This document shows positions 20,781 to 22,367 of a stretch of 22,367 nucleotides of DNA, one piece after another. The translations under genes and the position numbers were made by a program. Each line of letters begins with the position of its first letter. Positions within the stretch are counted from its first letter, which is position 1. The stretch comes from JAHEAO01 sp041633555 (lineage in GTDB: Bacteria > Pseudomonadota > Alphaproteobacteria > Rhodobacterales > Rhodobacteraceae), in NCBI GenBank assembly GCA_041633555.1, contig JBFKFZ010000050.1, forward strand, positions 1 to 22,367, in the 5' to 3' direction. The notes under the pieces were generated by a model. That model ran no database searches and was not told the origin of the DNA. It saw only the letters and a program-made list of their open reading frames with translations.

Positions 20781-22367
20781 TTGAGACGTCTGTTGCTTAC
20801 CACCATCAGCCTTCTGGGGCTTGCCGGAATGGCCACCGCCGATGTGGCCCTGATCGTCGGGAACGAGAATTACGACGCGCTCCGGGACTTGCGGAACGGC
20901 TCGGACGTGACCGCGGCCACCGATGAATTCGAGGCGCTGGGCTTTGACGTGATCAGCCTCAGCGACGCCGGCGACGCGGAAATGCAGGACCGCCTGGCCG
21001 ACTTCGTCGCCGCCTCGGTCGGGGCGGAGCGCGTGCTTGTCGTGCTGGCCGGACGCTTCATGAACAGCGGCCAGGAAGCCTGGCTTCTCGGCGTCGATCA
21101 GGGGGCGAACACCGACCTTGCAGAGCTCTCACACAGCGCCTTGCCGCTTTCCACGCTGCTCGCGGTGCTGGCGGCGCATCCCGGCCGGGCGCTCCTGCTC
21201 GTCGGCGAGGATGGACAGACCGGGCCCGCGGATCAGCCCTACCTCGATCTCGGCCTGGGCGAGCCCGACCTGCCGCAGGGCGTCACGCTTGTCCGGGGCG
21301 GCGCGCGCGCCATTGCCGGTTTTGCCGAAGACATTCTGCCCGCGCCCGCATCCGGCGACGCGGTCCGTGCCGCGCGCCGTCAGGGCCTGCTGGTCCAGGG
21401 CTATGCGCCGAACGATTACCGCTTCGTGTCCCCGGATGCGCGGGTTGCGGCACCGGTCACCCCGCCCGATAGCGGCGTCAGCGGCGCCCGCGATGCGGCG
21501 GCGTGGAAGTCCGCACGCTCTGCCGACACGATCGCCTCTTACCGCGAATATCTGCGGCTCTTCCCCGATGGGGTGAGCGCCCCGGATGCTCGCCGCATGA
21601 TCCGCGAGATCGAATCGGAACCGAACCGCACTGCGCGGCAGGCCGAGGATGCGCTGCGCCTCAGCCGGGACCAGAAACGGTCCATCCAGCGCAACCTCTC
21701 GATCCTCGATTTCGACCCGCGCGGCATTGACGGGCTGTTCGGTCCGGGCTCGCGCACGGCGATCTCCGGCTGGCAGTTGGCCAATGGCGAAACCGCCACC
21801 GGCTACCTGACCGAAGACCAGATCCTGCGGCTCGAATCTCAGGGCGCGCGCCGGGCGGCCGAACTCGAGGCCGAAGCCGATGTGCGGAGACTGGAACAGG
21901 AGCGCGACGATCGCAACTACTGGGCCGCGACCGGGGCGGCCGGCGACGAGCCCGGCCTGCGCGCCTATCTCAAGCGCTACCCGGACGGGGTCTACGCCGA
22001 GGTCGCGCAGGACCGGCTCAAGATCTTCGAGGACCGCCGCCGTCGGGCCGCTGCCGATGCCGACCGCAGCGCCTGGGACCGCGCGGTTTCCGCCGGAACG
22101 GCCACGGCCTATCGCAATTACCTGCAGGACCGGCCAAACGGCGCATTCGCCGATGAGGCCCGCGCCCGGATCGCGAGCCTGACCCGCGACGATGACAGCG
22201 AGCGCGAGAATGCCAAGGCCCGCAGGGACGAAGAGGCGCTGGGACTGAACGGGCAGACCAGGGCGATCATCGAGGGCCGGCTGGCGGCGATGGATCTGAA
22301 ACCCGGCAAGGTCGACGGCACGTTCGACGCGTCGACGCGCCGCGCCATCCGCCGCTACCAGCAGGCC
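20781..22367 (+). CDS. Secreted caspase-fold pseudo-enzyme with repeats and peptidoglycan-binding-type domains (3' end missing)
   Basis: The frame is open for 529 codons to the window edge. TTG at 20781 is the start, with AAAGGAG (20767-20773) seven bases before it and a signal peptide ending A-T-A before D21. Residues 21 to about 150 look like a caspase (C14) domain: D-V-A-L-I-V-G-N-E-N-Y is the classic first strand. The catalytic histidine site (usually S-G-H-G) reads A90-G-R92-F, and the cysteine site (usually D-A-C) reads V141-G-E143, so it should be inactive. Repeats of the form WxxA...YL...P-x-G begin at W242, W381 and W432. Peptidoglycan-binding-type domains lie at about residues 296-350 (GIDGLFGPGSRTAI) and 494-529 (KVDGTFDASTRRAI, cut off). 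It starts 29 bases after the PaaK-like gene. Confidence 0.85.
   Translation, partial: MRRLLLTTISLLGLAGMATADVALIVGNENYDALRDLRNGSDVTAATDEFEALGFDVISLSDAGDAEMQDRLADFVAASVGAERVLVVLAGRFMNSGQEAWLLGVDQGANTDLAELSHSALPLSTLLAVLAAHPGRALLLVGEDGQTGPADQPYLDLGLGEPDLPQGVTLVRGGARAIAGFAEDILPAPASGDAVRAARRQGLLVQGYAPNDYRFVSPDARVAAPVTPPDSGVSGARDAAAWKSARSADTIASYREYLRLFPDGVSAPDARRMIREIESEPNRTARQAEDALRLSRDQKRSIQRNLSILDFDPRGIDGLFGPGSRTAISGWQLANGETATGYLTEDQILRLESQGARRAAELEAEADVRRLEQERDDRNYWAATGAAGDEPGLRAYLKRYPDGVYAEVAQDRLKIFEDRRRRAAADADRSAWDRAVSAGTATAYRNYLQDRPNGAFADEARARIASLTRDDDSERENAKARRDEEALGLNGQTRAIIEGRLAAMDLKPGKVDGTFDASTRRAIRRYQQA

Overview
The window is high-GC DNA with the gene content of an alphaproteobacterium, most likely a Rhodobacteraceae relative (Paracoccus/Rhodobacter type). 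The evidence is the purH–lspA–BamF-like lipoprotein–M16–M16 order, an endonuclease-type MutL, a DUF3775 protein and a lysine-forming saccharopine dehydrogenase. Assignment rests on protein motifs read by eye; no database search was possible. Coding density is very high and there is no stretch over 300 bases without a gene. I saw no rRNA, tRNA, CRISPR array, insertion sequence, integrase or phage gene.

Positions 1-7793 (+ strand) are housekeeping genes: the 3' end of purH, lspA, a DUF3035/BamF-like lipoprotein, two overlapping M16 peptidase genes (one with the zinc motif, one without), a strong hairpin at 4336-4362, mutL overlapping rmuC, and a DUF3775 gene. Positions 7813-9100 (- strand) hold a saccharopine dehydrogenase and, upstream of it, a 53-residue membrane protein gene that is easy to miss. 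A 191-bp AT-richer divergent region (9101-9291) carries a candidate promoter, a 16-bp operator-like dyad and three adjacent small hairpins.

Positions 9292-20751 form an accessory uptake-and-activation island. Its order is a FadD-like long-chain acyl-CoA ligase, a branched-chain-amino-acid-type (HAAT) ABC transporter (ATPase, permease, VOC protein, permease, periplasmic binding protein, second ATPase), an amidohydrolase, a minus-strand protein made of two copies of one unnamed domain, and a PaaK-family ligase homolog whose ATP-binding loop is rewritten. An importer flanked by two different adenylate-forming enzymes suggests that a carboxylic acid is taken up and trapped or activated as a CoA thioester. 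The substrate cannot be read from the sequence. The least explained parts are the VOC gene wedged between the permeases, the duplicated-domain protein, the atypical ligase and the basic C-terminal tail on the second ATPase.

The window ends inside a secreted caspase-fold protein (20781 onward, TTG start, no stop in the window). It lacks the His/Cys dyad and carries WxxA/YL/P-x-G repeats and two peptidoglycan-binding-type domains.
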